A DNA stretch of 64,000 bases from Timema cristinae (Eukaryota > Arthropoda > Insecta > Phasmatodea > Timematidae). The stretch covers positions 24,731,725 to 24,795,724 of the forward strand of contig JBCFYV010011135.1 of the NCBI GenBank assembly GCA_039000515.1, written 5' to 3'. This document shows positions 53,307 to 63,984 of the stretch, in pieces (the first letter of the stretch is position 1; every line of letters starts with the position of its first letter). The notes under the pieces are model-generated. The model did no database searches, was not told the DNA's origin, and was given only the letters and a program-made list of their open reading frames with translations. The position numbers and the translations under genes were made by a program.

Positions 53307-53464
53307 TGTGAATGTGGGGAATGCCAGGCCTCCACCGTGGTTCGGATCCCATGTTAAACTGTAGGTCCTTCATTTCATCTCACAACCACCCTACCATTAC
53401 ACATTAGCGTAAGTGCGTATAACCCGAACGAGTAGTAAGACGCGGTGCTAATAATAATAATAAT
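53307..53464 (+). mobile_element. SINE-A, 5'-truncated, with target-site duplication
   Basis: It starts at tgtgaatgtggggaatgcca, so the tRNA head is missing, and runs to gcggtgctaataataataat. The 12-bp sequence aataatttaata flanks it at 53295-53306 and 53465-53476, although its first bases could also be tail. Confidence 0.9.
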
Positions 53465-53476
53465 AATAATTTAATA

Positions 53477-53845
53477 GGCCAAACATATGGAAGTTAGCCC
53501 TGGTCTAATTGTGGTTTTGTAGTTAATGCATCCATTACCTATAATTATTGTTTGTGGCCCATTATTATTTCTTCTAAACGTAAAAATTTACCACTAGTAG
53601 GGTATTATTGATTTTGGAATTCATTGTCTAGAGTTTATTTGATACTAGCACTGTGCTGGCGGATTCTAAACCAAATTAAAATATTTTCTTCAAAAATTTA
53701 TTAAAAATAGATTAATTAAAAAGCTAATTAAAAATTTAAAATTCCGGCTTTGAGGTGCATTCAGACCCCTTCCGTCCCCTTATGTTAAAAATTTCAGATA
53801 TCCGAGTGCCGTAGATTTTGCAGGGCATCGCAAACAAACACTTCC

Positions 53846-53884
<39 letters not shown>

Positions 53885-53940
53885 AGATAAATGATTTATT
53901 ACTATAAATGATTATGTTAGGAATTCGATTTTAGCGTAGT
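53477..53940. other. AT-rich sequence with (TTA)n
   Basis: An uninterrupted (TTA)n run of about 36 bp lies near 53848-53883. The words aaatttcagatatccgagtg and gcaaacaaacacttcctttt nearby resemble an RTE/Helitron-like 3' end. No gene was seen. Confidence 0.4.
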
Positions 53941-53954
53941 ATTTCATAATTTAA

Positions 53955-55162
53955 GGCGGGGCGGTAGGGAACGAGCGTTAAGGACAGTATATTTTCAGTT
54001 TTTATAGTAAAATTTGTTTGGCCAAAATAAATCGGATACTTCTCCAGTTTAAATTTCTTCACACGGTGATATCAACAGTTGTTGATTATCTGTCATGAAC
54101 ATAGCGGAATTTGACGAGAAACTTTTTATATTAAGAGAAAAAGTTGTCATTAACTTCCAGGACACCATTGACTAGTGGCGGCTCGAAGCTAAAATTACTG
54201 GGGGTGTTGCTCCAGAATTTTTTTAGCCTATGTTTTAAAATTGTCTAAAAGGAAAAAAACATGTATAAAAAGAGAATTTATTCAGGAACTTTATAAAATC
54301 TTAACAATAAAAATCAAACTTTTTTTACTTACTTTAAATTAAATTGTTACAGTTCAAGCTTGATCTATTTATTTAAAAATGAAATTCATTCTTTTTGTTT
54401 TAATTTGCGCAAAAAGTTCGATAATTTTCTTCTTGATCTCTGGATCACAGTTGAGGAAATTTTTCTCCATTGAAAGTACTGCAAGCACATTTATCATTCT
54501 GTTAAATAAAAGAACCGAAAAAAAAAGAATCAAATACAATAGCTGTAAGCAGAATAATAATATAACCCTACAATTTTCTACATTTTATCACATTCAAGAA
54601 TAAGGTACGCGGTTTTTTAAGCACAACACTCGCCGAGTAAAAAAACTTCCTTCCACCATAATGCCAGAGCCGGCACTGCTAGAGCAACAGTGCTCTCTCT
54701 ACCCAGCAGTCCCGCCTTCCTCCCCATCCTCCTCCTATGTGCGCATGCGCACAACAGTCAAAAACCGCGTGTTTTGCACTGTCAAGCGCACAGTTCCATA
54801 CAAAGATTTTTGTATCTTTTTCATAAATTGGGGGATGGCTACTGAAGTACTGACATTAAGCTTAAGGGATATATATTGTACTAAAAAATAAAGAGAGAAT
54901 TAAAGAAAAAAGTACTCAATATATTAAATGTTATCGATAATATCAAGTGGAAATAGGAGGTGCTGCAGTTCCGCAGTGCCTATACACGAGCCGCCACTGG
55001 AATTGACAAGTATTCAACAACTTTTGATATCATCACATGAAGAAAATAAAACTCTTAGGTTCCTACTGGAGAGTTATTTGATTTATTCTGCCGAAACAAG
55101 TTGACTGTTGTGAAAACTGCAAAATCACTTCCCTTTTTTCGGGTCTCCTTTCATCCGATTTT
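53955..55162. mobile_element. Palindromic MITE split by hAT copy 2
   Basis: The left arm contains cacacggtgatatcaacagt and tccaggacaccattgac. The right arm contains gtattcaacaacttttgata, tcatcacatgaagaaaataa and ttaggttcctactggagagt. TTAA lies outside the left end (53951-53954) and near the right end (55163-55166). The hAT element occupies 54173-54999. Confidence 0.75.
54173..54999 (-). mobile_element. Non-autonomous hAT-type transposon, copy 2
   Basis: Ends are tagtggcggctcg and cgagccgccactg. It is the reverse of the element at 6639-7691 and lacks the SINE. Flanks ccattgac (54165-54172) and gaattgac (55000-55007) agree at 6 of 8 positions. On the minus strand a short frame begins MEKNFLNCDPEIKKKIIELF near 54473 and ends soon after. 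It may be a relic of the transposase N-terminus. Confidence 0.85.
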
Positions 55163-55169
55163 TTAAAGA

Positions 55170-55515
55170 TTATAAAAGTATATTATAATTATTAATTTTA
55201 GTATCTATAACAGATATTCACGCTGGCTACGTTCTAAAAGTGCACACAGGTCGAATTTGTGTCTTTGTTTTTTAGTAAATTTGAAGTGCTCAAGGCAGAC
55301 TTAGCATCTCTGAGACCTATTTGGCAACAATACTTATGGGTTCGTTCATGGTCTAGTATTCTCTATTTAAATTCCAGTTGTATTTTGTTTGCTATGCTAA
55401 CCAACCATAATTAATCCTGTAGATTTTTTTTTTATTATTGTGAAGAGTATAGGAAGAATTTAACCTTAAATATTTGCCATGTGGCCACGTTATACAATCG
55501 TTATCTCTTTGTTTT
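55170..55515. other. Intergenic sequence, nothing recognised
   Basis: No gene or repeat evidence was found. Confidence 0.4.
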
Positions 55516-55516
55516 C

Positions 55517-55800
55517 GGTGAATTGGAGGTCTAGGAGGTAAGGTGTTGGACCTCAGTGCTGGAGGTCCGGGGTTCAATCCTCGGTTTCGGGCACAGATTT
55601 ATCTGATTACCAAACCCTTCCTTCACCTCTGACAAGACATCTTGTGAATGTGGGGAATGCCAGGTCTCCACCGTGGTTCGGATTCCACGTTAAACTGTAG
55701 GTCCTTCATTTCATCTCACAATCACCCTACCATTACACATTAGCGTAAGTGCGTATAAGCCGAACGGGTAGTAAGACGCGGTGCTAATAATAATAATAAT
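55517..55800 (+). mobile_element. SINE-A, full length
   Basis: The head ggtgaattggaggtctagga, B-box ccggggttcaatcctcggtt, body and (TAA)n tail are complete. No clear target-site duplication was found. A SINE-B2 head fragment (tggaccacgcggccatttaa) follows at 55806-55850. Confidence 0.9.
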
Positions 55801-55805
55801 AGTTT

Positions 55806-55850
55806 ACTACGAGAGTAGCGATGGACCACGCGGCCATTTAAGTGGGTTAA
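55806..55850 (-). repeat. SINE-B2 head fragment
   Basis: gagagtagcgatggaccacg and cggccatttaagtgg match the reverse of the B2 head end seen at 56170-56212. Confidence 0.5.
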
Positions 55851-55988
55851 TTTATTTATTAAATAATTAAAATACAAGTTCCGATCTATAGTCAATTTTG
55901 AACTGCGCCATGAATATTATTAATATCAGTGAGACTTTTATACGATCTAAACTTTATTTGTTTCTTAGTTCTCTGTATGTTTTTCTTA

Positions 55989-56212
55989 TCACCGCGTCTT
56001 ACTACCTGTCCAGGTTATACATATATATGATAATTACTTTAATTGGGTAGGGATGAGAAAGAGTTAATGTATCAACATTGGCATTAAAGAAGAGTGAAAA
56101 AAACCACCACCAGTATACCCGAACGGTATTCAAACTCCGATCTCCACGTAAATAGCAGTCCAGTCTAACATGATAGTGACACCTTATACCATTCGGCCAT
56201 TTAAGTGGCTAT
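55989..56212 (-). mobile_element. SINE-B2
   Basis: The reverse-strand tail (accgcgtcttactacctgtc), B-box (cggtattcaaactccgatct) and head end (ccattcggccatttaagtgg) are in order. The body is partly eroded. Confidence 0.72.
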
Positions 56213-56880
56213 GTATGTGTTGTTCAAATAAATAAGTTGGTTATAGTTTACATATCCGGAAACTGTCATATTTAATAAATGTAGGGCCGCACAAATAAAA
56301 AAAGTTGTGTTTTGTTTTGTGGCAGAACCGTAAAGGATATCATTCATTATTTTGAAGTTGGAAGAGGTCTAGGAACTTTTTTCCCTATTTCACTCTATCG
56401 GATGTTTGGTAAAAAACCAATAAAAACATAGAAACAAGACCGGGAAATAACCAAAGTAGGTCTACCACTCCTGTTTTACAAACAAAACAAAGTAAAACAA
56501 CAAATTTATACACACAAGGTTTTGATGGGGTTTATTTTTATTATTTTTCTAACTTTTATTCAATTAGTTATATACTGTATTCCATGTATATTTTCGTTTG
56601 ATATCGATTTAAACTATATATTTTATTTTATGAGTAAATATTGACGAAAACTAACTTCTACATTTCCTCACAAAGCAAAGTAGCGAGTCTCTAAATAAAT
56701 TATGATGCATTAAGTTTTTTGGTCATACGGATAATGATCCTGGCTCTGACCTGGAAGACTAAATTTCTTTTTCACGTCATCTTTGAGTGAATTTTGAAAA
56801 TCTATATTATGAAATAAATTCTACTTTTAGAACACGATGTATTATTAGTAGTTTTGTTAACCGTATAGTTTTCTTCATGT
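56213..56880. other. AT-rich sequence, nothing recognised
   Basis: No gene or repeat evidence was found. Confidence 0.4.
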
Positions 56881-56887
56881 TTTTATC

Positions 56888-57597
56888 ATCACTAGTCTTA
56901 CTAGTAGTTCTGTGAACAGTAGACCTCACACCATGTTATTATTGTTACTACAGTCTTACTAGTAGTTCTGTGAACAGTAGACCTCCCTCCATGTTCATAT
57001 CGTTACTACAGTCTTACTAGTAGTTCTATGAACAGTAGACCTCCCTCCATGTTATTATCATTACTACAGTCTTACTAGTAGCTCTGTGAACAACATACCT
57101 CCCTCCATGTTATTATCGTTACTACAGTCTTACTAGTAGTTCTGTGAACAGTAACCTCACTCCATGTTATTATGTTACTACAGTCTTACTAGTAGTTCTG
57201 TGAACAGTAGACCTCTCTCACTCCATGTTACTATCGTTACTACATCTTACTAGTAGTTCTGTGAACAGTAGACCTCCCTCCATGTTATTATCATTACTAC
57301 AGTCTTACTAGTAGTTCTGTGAACATAGACCTCCCTCCATGTTATTATCGTTACTACAGTCTTACTAGTAGTCTGTGAACAATATACCTCCTCACTCCAT
57401 GTTATTATGTTACTACAGTCTTACTAGTAGCTCTGTGAACATATACCTCTCTCACTCCATGTTATTATCGTTACTACATCTTACTAGTAGTTATGTGAAC
57501 AGTCGACCTCCCTTCATGTTATTATCGTTACTACAGTCTTACTAGTAGTTCTGTGAACAATAGACCTCTCTCACTCCATGTTATTATCGTTACTACA
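56888..57597. repeat. 58-bp minisatellite, about 12 units
   Basis: The unit reads ctacagtcttactagtagtt, then ctgtgaacagtagacctccc, then tccatgttattatcgtta. Variants include cagtagacc versus caatagacc or catatacc, an extra 'tcac', and many single-base losses. The units contain the self-complementary ctagtag-type word actagt. Confidence 0.93.
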
Positions 57598-57739
57598 GGA
57601 CTAATATTTCTCTTTATTTCAATAAAAAAACATCTTCTTTAATTTCTTCTTTAAAAAAATGACCTTTGTATTCGATCTATTGCTTGAAATAATAAATCGA
57701 AATCACTTCAGATTAACTATTAAACAAACAAAAAATTGA

Positions 57740-57960
57740 GTGACCACCATTTTTAAATGGATATTAAGATTGAAAAAACTATTCCCATACAACTCATACT
57801 TTGGTCTAGGTTAAATAATATCCCTACAAAATTTCGTTAAAATTGTTAAATAAATTTTGACTGCTATCGCATAACAAGGATCCAGACAGACAGACAGACA
57901 GATATACAAATAAAATGCTATCTGCTTCAGTTAAATCAGAACCACTCCTCGCTTGGTCAA
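57740..57960 (+). repeat. RTE-like repeat 3' end
   Basis: The words tccctacaaaatttcgttaa, attgttaaataaattttgac and aaggatccagacagacagac form a pattern often seen at the 3' end of arthropod LINE-derived repeats. The cagacagacaga run is the tail microsatellite. Confidence 0.4.
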
Positions 57961-58089
57961 CTACAGTAAAATGTTCACCAAAATAACTTTTTAGAAATTA
58001 AAAGGCTATATTAGGCCTAATTGGTCTCCAACATTGATTGTATGCTTCTATATGATTTGTGTTATTTTATATACAAGTTGTTCGGAAAA

Positions 58090-58262
58090 TCATAGTCCAA
58101 ACTGAACACATATTTGAACCAAAAGTAATACACAATATCTATACATTTTCGGAAAACAATACCAAAATCATTAAATTGTTTTAAGAGTTTCGGCGTGCAG
58201 CGCCTGGAGAGCAAAGCTGTGAGAGCATGCGTGTACAACAGTTGCATATAAGTTAGGCGCGC
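58090..58262. repeat. TIR element H, single arm (copy 2)
   Basis: accaaaagtaatacacaata, ggcgtgcagcgcctggagag, caaagctgtgagagcatgcg and gttgcatataagttaggcgc match the outer segment and left arm of 28448-28595. The right arm is missing. The minus-strand frame across it is not supported as a gene. Confidence 0.65.
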
Positions 58263-58374
58263 TTGACTTTACGTATAGGATCGTGAAAATAGATCTACAT
58301 GACTTAAGTTTTATATTGTTAAATTATCTAAATTTAATAATACACACCGGGTTTATCAATGTGTTGAGGTGTCG

Positions 58375-58590
58375 ATATCATATATTATCTGTTTCGCCGG
58401 TGATGGGGAAGTTTGGGGTTTGAATCCTTGCTGGTTGCAATGAGATGGGTTTTAAATGTATTACCGCTTTTTTCTACGTAAATACTTGTACAGTTAATCT
58501 CTCAGTTATCTTTTTCAACTTCATTTCCATTAGTGTGATTAAACGTATGTATGTCTCAGACGGGTTGTAAGACGGTGATCACGGAATATT
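58375..58590 (+). mobile_element. SINE-B, strongly degraded
   Basis: The B-box ggggtttgaatccttgctgg, the body with ttccattagtgtgattaaac, and the tail cagacgggttgtaagacggt survive in order. Confidence 0.5.
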
Positions 58591-58599
58591 ACCTCATGG

Positions 58600-59112
58600 C
58601 GCTTCAAAAAAAATCGGCCAATAGCATTCTTATCTTGGTTTTATATATCAACTTCTCTTTTTGCTCGTTGTGGGCTTCGCCCCCTAAACCCCCCAGTGAA
58701 TGTAAACTAATGTAATTCCAGCGTTTTTTTTGAACGTTGATTTATTTTTACAATTTTATTATTCTTGCTGTGCCATAAGTGTGTCAGAAAATTTAAAAAT
58801 GGTTAGAAAATGTGCAAAATTTACTTAGATTCAAAAATCTAGCTCTGGTGCAATCCGTTTTTTGATAGATCTTACCGTTTAGCCAGCCACAAGAGGCCTC
58901 CAAAGAAAGGTCCGCGCTGACTTTAAAGTTGCTCCGATATTTTGAATTTTTTTCGGGAGTTTAAAAATTAAAATTAAAATTTTTTGAATTTTCTCGTCGG
59001 TTACAGGTTAGAAGCTATAAGTTTTCCAAATTTCAAGTTTCTAGCTCATCTGGAAGTGGGTAAACATTAATGTCAGTGAGTGAGTCAGCCGTGTGGCTTT
59101 ATAATATAGTGA
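58600..59112 (+). mobile_element. Helitron/RTE-like repeat, diverged
   Basis: tgctcgttgtgggcttcgcc at the left corresponds to the gcggctttgctcg end of the other copies. The right end has caagtttctagctcatctgg, a gtgagtgagtc microsatellite, then ggctttataatatagtga. No coding capacity is visible. Confidence 0.5.
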
Positions 59113-59585
59113 CGATTTTTACTCAACTGAAAAACCGCCCAAGTCTACTTTGCTTCTTTCCCAAGTCACAGTAAGTTTGTAGTAAAGCATAGTGCAGGTT
59201 AAGACGTTTTGTGATTTTTTGTGAGAATCAACGATAAAGGACCACTTCTCTGGTCTTCTGATCCTGGGTTTGATCCACAGCGATTCAAGTTTTTTTTTCT
59301 GTAAAGTCGTGAGTTTGAGACGGCTTCAACTCATCTTTGTAAGGATACATTAGAAGCTTTTTGAATAAATAAGTATCAGGTCCTTAAAACTGAGATTAAT
59401 GGCTGGAGAGTTTGTTGAGCTGACGACATGACACCCTCTATTCGCAGAAACTGGCACTATCTTTGTTAACAGACAGTGGCTCCTTGCTCAGTAAGGCTCA
59501 ATTCCGGGCTGACGCTATGGATTTTTTTTTAATCCAGCAAATACCACTATTTTTGTTTAGAGCCTCGAACTAGATTTTTTTTCTT
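59113..59585. other. Intergenic sequence, nothing firmly recognised
   Basis: A B-box-like word (gatcctgggtttgatccaca) lies near 59258-59280 without a convincing A-box. No gene was seen. Confidence 0.35.
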
Positions 59586-59586
59586 C

Positions 59587-59835
59587 AAACCGCTTCGGTT
59601 GTCGAATTCTCTAAGACGTCATTCTTGCAAAAGATTAAAATGCCGTTAATTGGGAGTTTATGATTTAATTCTCGAGCGGGTCTACTGAGGGTTAGATTTC
59701 CCAAATAGGTTTTCACTCTTCTTCCTCGCAATTGCGTGTACATTTCATATGTATATAACCTTCCTAATCTCTAAAACCATTAGCGTACATAAGCTTTTAA
59801 CCAAACGGGTAGTAAGATGCGGTGCTTAAAAAAAA
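59587..59835 (+). mobile_element. SINE-B2
   Basis: The head accgcttcggttgtcgaatt, degraded B-box (tgatttaattctcgagcggg), body (taggttttcactcttcttcc) and tail (aaacgggtagtaagatgcgg) are present. Confidence 0.75.
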
Positions 59836-60510
59836 GTTACTTATTCCTTTTTGACCGCCAGTTAAAACACAGTAGGATAAGGGATCAGGATAAGAAGGGG
59901 TGAAAGTTGTCAAAGGAGGCTGTTGGTTGGTTTGTTGATGATGGGGGGGTTGGGTGGGGGTGGGGGGAGGTCCACAGCGAATGAACAGACAAGACCTTAA
60001 GCCAGTTTTGTTTCGGTCAGCGTTTTTTTTACCAAAGAAGAATATATAGTTCGTATTTTTTTTTATTTGAAAGCCTTTTTTTTAATGGATTTCGTTACGT
60101 CTCTAAAAATCCCTTCGTTGACAGGAAGACGCTCACAAAGAAATAAATGCTTCAATGTAAGAGTGAACTAAGTGCATTTTGTCCTACTTTCTTCAGAGAA
60201 AGTATTGTATAGCAATAATCGGACTTTAAAATTTAATATTAATTTGTAAGACTCTTTTTAAATTAACAGAATCCTACTATATTATAGGCAGGAAAAGGGC
60301 CTTTCTAAAGGTCATTTGTGAGAAAATATGGGTTCCATCATGACAATTTTTGACCTTGAAATCTTAAGTATCCTTGAACTAAAAAAAGAAGTGGGTTCTT
60401 CCATATATTTAGATCCTAATATTACCATATATTTATAATTTATGTTAATCGGGGAATGTATGGACGATATTAAGACAGAGTTTCTGGAGTTATAATAAAG
60501 TAAGTTTATT
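59836..60510. other. Intergenic sequence with a G-rich patch
   Basis: A G-rich patch lies at 59943-59970. Nothing else was recognised. Confidence 0.4.
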
Positions 60511-60513
60511 TTA

Positions 60514-60590
60514 TAACCGTGTCCTACTACCCAGCCGTCTGGGGGACGCTTGTGTAATAACTGTGTTAGGGAAGAGGAAGTTTTTTTAAA
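60514..60590 (-). repeat. SINE-B tail fragment
   Basis: aaccgtgtcctactacccag, then cttgtgtaataactgtgtta match the reversed SINE-B tail. The rest is missing, and it abuts the next SINE-B2, tail to head. Confidence 0.5.
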
Positions 60591-60597
60591 AAAATCA

Positions 60598-60835
60598 CCC
60601 GTTTTGGTGGCCACAGGTTCCAACGCGCTATTTTTGCAGTAAACTAGACTGCATATGATGAGGAGATCTAGGTCTGAATCTAGGTCAGGTGTACTGATGT
60701 TTTTCCATAAAGGTTTTCCACTCTCCCTCCACGCAAATGTGGGTACACCTTAAAATCTTCATAATCCCTAAAACCATTAGCGTAATCGGTACACAAGTGT
60801 ATAACACGAACGTGTAGTAAGACGTGGTACTAAAA
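60598..60835 (+). mobile_element. SINE-B2, full length
   Basis: The head ccgttttggtggccacaggt, B-box taggtctgaatctaggtcag, body ggttttccactctccctcca and tail acgtgtagtaagacgtggta are complete. Confidence 0.83.
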
Positions 60836-61978
60836 AAATTGTATATATATTTCAAAACTGATCTAGAACGTCAGTCTACTAAAAAAAAAATATTTTAAAG
60901 CACAGTTTTATTTTTACTTCCTACTTTGTTTTGAGGAGTAATATTTCATTTTAGAGTTTAATAATGTTTATTCTAATACCAAGAAATGATGTCTAGTTTT
61001 AGCTTTGCTTTTGTTTATTACCATATTTTCTCTTTTATCTTTTATGACTTGAAAAATATACAATTTAACCACTCGAGAATATACTTTTTACCCCACCCAC
61101 CCCCCTCCACAATCCTTTCTTTTTTCCTAAAGGATAATATATATACCCTACCCAATTTCCTCTTATTCCCTTCCCCACACACCTATATCCTACTCAAGTT
61201 CTTGTCAAAAAAAAAATTGAAGATTATAATATGTCTGTTTTTTTCCCCCATATAAATGTGAGGGTTATTATTTTGAAAATGTTCATAGAGATGACACTAA
61301 AGCTCATCAAATATAAGAATCCTTCTTCTTGGTTGTAGTAGGTAGAAGAAGTTAAATCAAGCAGACTTTAGAGCAGTGGGTTGGGGGTCTCTACACTGCC
61401 TGGAAGTTAGGGGGGTGGGGGGTGGGAGGGGGTACGTATGGATATGAACAATGGTCGGGTAAAGGAATGAAGTTGGGGTGAGAATAGTACGTGGCCGCAG
61501 GGTTAGAGAGGGAGGTTGGTAAAGTATGTTTAAGTCTGTAAATCTTGCTACGCGCTCTTTATTAGAAAAATACCCCCTTGAGGCTAATCCCACTCCAAAG
61601 TGTAAGGTAAAGTTGCCCCCCTGTTTCCCCTGAATTCCACCTGCTTTTTTTTCCCCCCTCCGTCTACTCTTACACCACCTGCATATTTTATCTTACTATA
61701 TTCTTCCTTTAGCTTGAGTTTTTTTTATTTATTTGTTATTCCTCTTGTGAGTGTCTTTTCCTTCTGGAGATTCACCTTTCTTTCTGCTTAAGTCCCCCCC
61801 CCCTCCCCCTTTTACACATTCTTTATCTATCCCTCCCAACAAATCAAGATCATATTTTCCTCCTGGAAATTCACCTGCATTTCCGATTTCAAGGTTTTCA
61901 TGAAAATTCTTTATCCACTCATCCCAACATACAAAAATAATATTTTTCTTTATCACCTTTTTAATCGACAATGTTCCA
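60836..61978. other. Intergenic sequence, nothing recognised
   Basis: C-rich runs near 61092-61107 and 61794-61808 and a G-rich patch near 61410-61435 explain the local open frames. No gene was supported. Confidence 0.4.
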
Positions 61979-61980
61979 AC

Positions 61981-62232
61981 CCACCTCGGTGACGTAGTTA
62001 GCTAACGCGCTAGTTTAGTCTTGAGCTCGACTGCTGAGGACGTGGAGAATGAGGTTCGAATCTTCGTGGGTGAACTGAGAGGGGGGTTTTCCCTAAATGA
62101 TTTTCCACTCTCCCTCTACGCAAATACGGATTAACTCCCACTGTATTCAACCTTCACAATTTCTAACCCATTAGCGTAATTAGTACTTAAGCGTATAAAC
62201 CGAGCGGGTAGTAAGACGTGGAGACTAGTAAA
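61981..62232 (+). mobile_element. SINE-B, full length
   Basis: The head cacctcggtgacgtagttag, B-box tgaggttcgaatcttcgtgg, body gattttccactctccctcta and tail gagcgggtagtaagacgtgg are present. Confidence 0.88.
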
Positions 62233-62263
62233 AATACTTTCTTCTGCTATTATATATATATAT

Positions 62264-62608
62264 TACTAATATTATAAATGCGAACGTTTGGATGTTTGTT
62301 ACACCAAAACTGCTGAACGGATTCGAATGAAACTTTGTACGTTGGTAGAGTATGTCCTGTAATAACAGATAAGACTATTCCCAAACTTGTATTTTACATT
62401 TATTTTACGATACTAATGTTTAAACTTTTCTTATAAAAGATATATTATATAATATTATATATACATATATATATATATTTCGTAGTAAAAGAAATATATA
62501 TTATTTAAGTTATCAATTATTGATTTAAATTTTCTTTTTAAGTTTAGTAAAAGATTAAAAGATTTGATCAATTATTGCGGGCAAAGCCGCGACGGGTAAA
62601 AGCTAGTA
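62264..62608 (-). mobile_element. Helitron-like dispersed repeat, opposite orientation
   Basis: It begins actaatattataaatgcgaa, continues with caaaactgctgaacggattc and gaatgaaactttgta, and ends cgggcaaagccgcgacgggt plus aaaagctagta. The 3' end, a GC-rich near-hairpin followed by CTAGT, fits Helitron ends (CTRR then T). No protein is encoded. Confidence 0.55.
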
Positions 62609-62672
62609 TATATATATATAAACAACATAGGACACCATTTGCACTAGTCTGAATGCAACTTTCATATGTAAT

Positions 62673-63155
62673 ACTAGATAGCTGTTGCCCGCGGCTTTGC
62701 TCGCGTGGAAGTTGATTATATACAAATACGAAAATATACATATGTATTTACAAATTAATTAAAAATATTATGTTACGTTGATGACCATAACTTGACCTCA
62801 GATCAAAAATAATGCAAATCCGATAGAAACTTTCACCCCCTTTTTCATCCCTTATTAAATAAAATTTCCAAAATTCCTGAAACACGTATTTATTTGTTTT
62901 ACGTCAATAACCGAATTACAAAATTTTGTTTATGTAACTTTCAAAATGACGGACTTTCATACATATTATCATACATATTATCATCCCCTATTTTGACCCC
63001 TTTGGGTTGGAATTTTCTAAAATCCTTTCTTAGTGGGTGCCTAGATAACAAAATGAATATACAGTCCGAATTTCATGCTTGTAGCCTTGATAGTTTGCGC
63101 TCGGCGATGATGAATCAGTCAGTCAGTCAGGACATGTTATTTTAGAAGTATAGAT
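62673..63155 (+). mobile_element. Helitron-like dispersed repeat, copy 2
   Basis: It is nearly identical to 3651-4141 in the same orientation, including atacatattatcatacatat. The internal microsatellite is (GTCA)n at 63117-63129, where copy 1 has (GTCG)n. It stands head to head with the reversed relative at 62264-62608, with a (TA)n tract between. Confidence 0.65.
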
Positions 63156-63159
63156 TACG

Positions 63160-63824
63160 TTTGTTACTAAGTAGTTGACTTAGTGGAATTTGCCTGTCAG
63201 TCTTGTACCTACTCTGTAAAAAGTTTGATCTATCGGGAGGGAGAATACCTCAGTTGACGACATTGTTAGTAACTTCCTCCTTTTATATTTCCATGTGTAC
63301 CCTGATTTTTTCGGTAGTAAGAACTTACAGAAAGGTTATGTTTTACTAAAAATCAATGCACAGGTGCATTCCTTTTCTTTAGACATTTTCTCTCGTTAAG
63401 GGTCTTTTACCAACCTCCTCCTCCCCCCCTTTGTTTGTTAACCCGTCTATCATCTCGGTTCATATTTATCTCTCTCTCCCCCCCCCCCCAAGTCATGTTT
63501 ACGAGGAGGTGCTGTCCAACTTCTCTTGCGAAGTATATTATTACTTTCATGACGTGTCTCCGGGCGTTTGATTCGAGAACTACTTCAAAGTACAATTCTT
63601 CGCTCCATATTTCGTCAAAATGTCGTCTCAAAAGAGCACGGAATATTCGTTAAATCTCTTCAGAAGGTTGTTGGAACCCTTCCCCCCTTTAGTTGATCGG
63701 TTACTCGCGTAACATTATAGAGAAAGTGACTAGCTCTGTGATACAGTGATACCGGAATCGATCCCCGGTCTGTGAAGAAGTGAGTCAACTCGGCCTCGTG
63801 AAAGTAAATGGAGGAGCTACTTTC
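63160..63824. other. Intergenic sequence with a weak tRNA-like fragment
   Basis: A C-run lies at 63479-63489. At 63715-63800 the minus strand has a B-box-like ccggggatcgattccggtat, possibly an old SINE head. Frames on both strands overlap and are not supported. Confidence 0.35.
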
Positions 63825-63825
63825 C

Positions 63826-63984
63826 ACAACTTGTGAATGTATGGAATGCCAGACCTCCACCGTGGTTCGGATCCCACGTTAAACTATAGGTCCTACATTT
63901 CATCTCACAATCACCCTCCATTACACATTAGCGTAAGTGCGTATAACCCGAACGGGTAGTAAGACGCGGTGATAATAATAATAA
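63826..63984 (+). mobile_element. SINE-A, 5'-truncated
   Basis: It begins cacaacttgtgaatgtatgg without a tRNA head and runs to agacgcggtgataataataa near the window's end. No target-site duplication can be defined. Confidence 0.88.

Noticed and set aside
54661..54891. 76-codon frame as a gene
   Set aside because: It lies within the non-coding end of hAT copy 2, and the matching region of copy 1 reads open in the other direction, as expected of a transposon end.
58062..58247. Minus-strand 61-codon frame as a gene
   Set aside because: It covers the arm of TIR element H, and the homologous arm at 28.5 kb does not keep the frame.
62894..63145. Conserved 83-87 codon frame present in both Helitron-like twins (also 3870-4133)
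   Set aside because: The frame is shared because the two repeats are near identical. It crosses the internal microsatellite, and no domain is recognisable.
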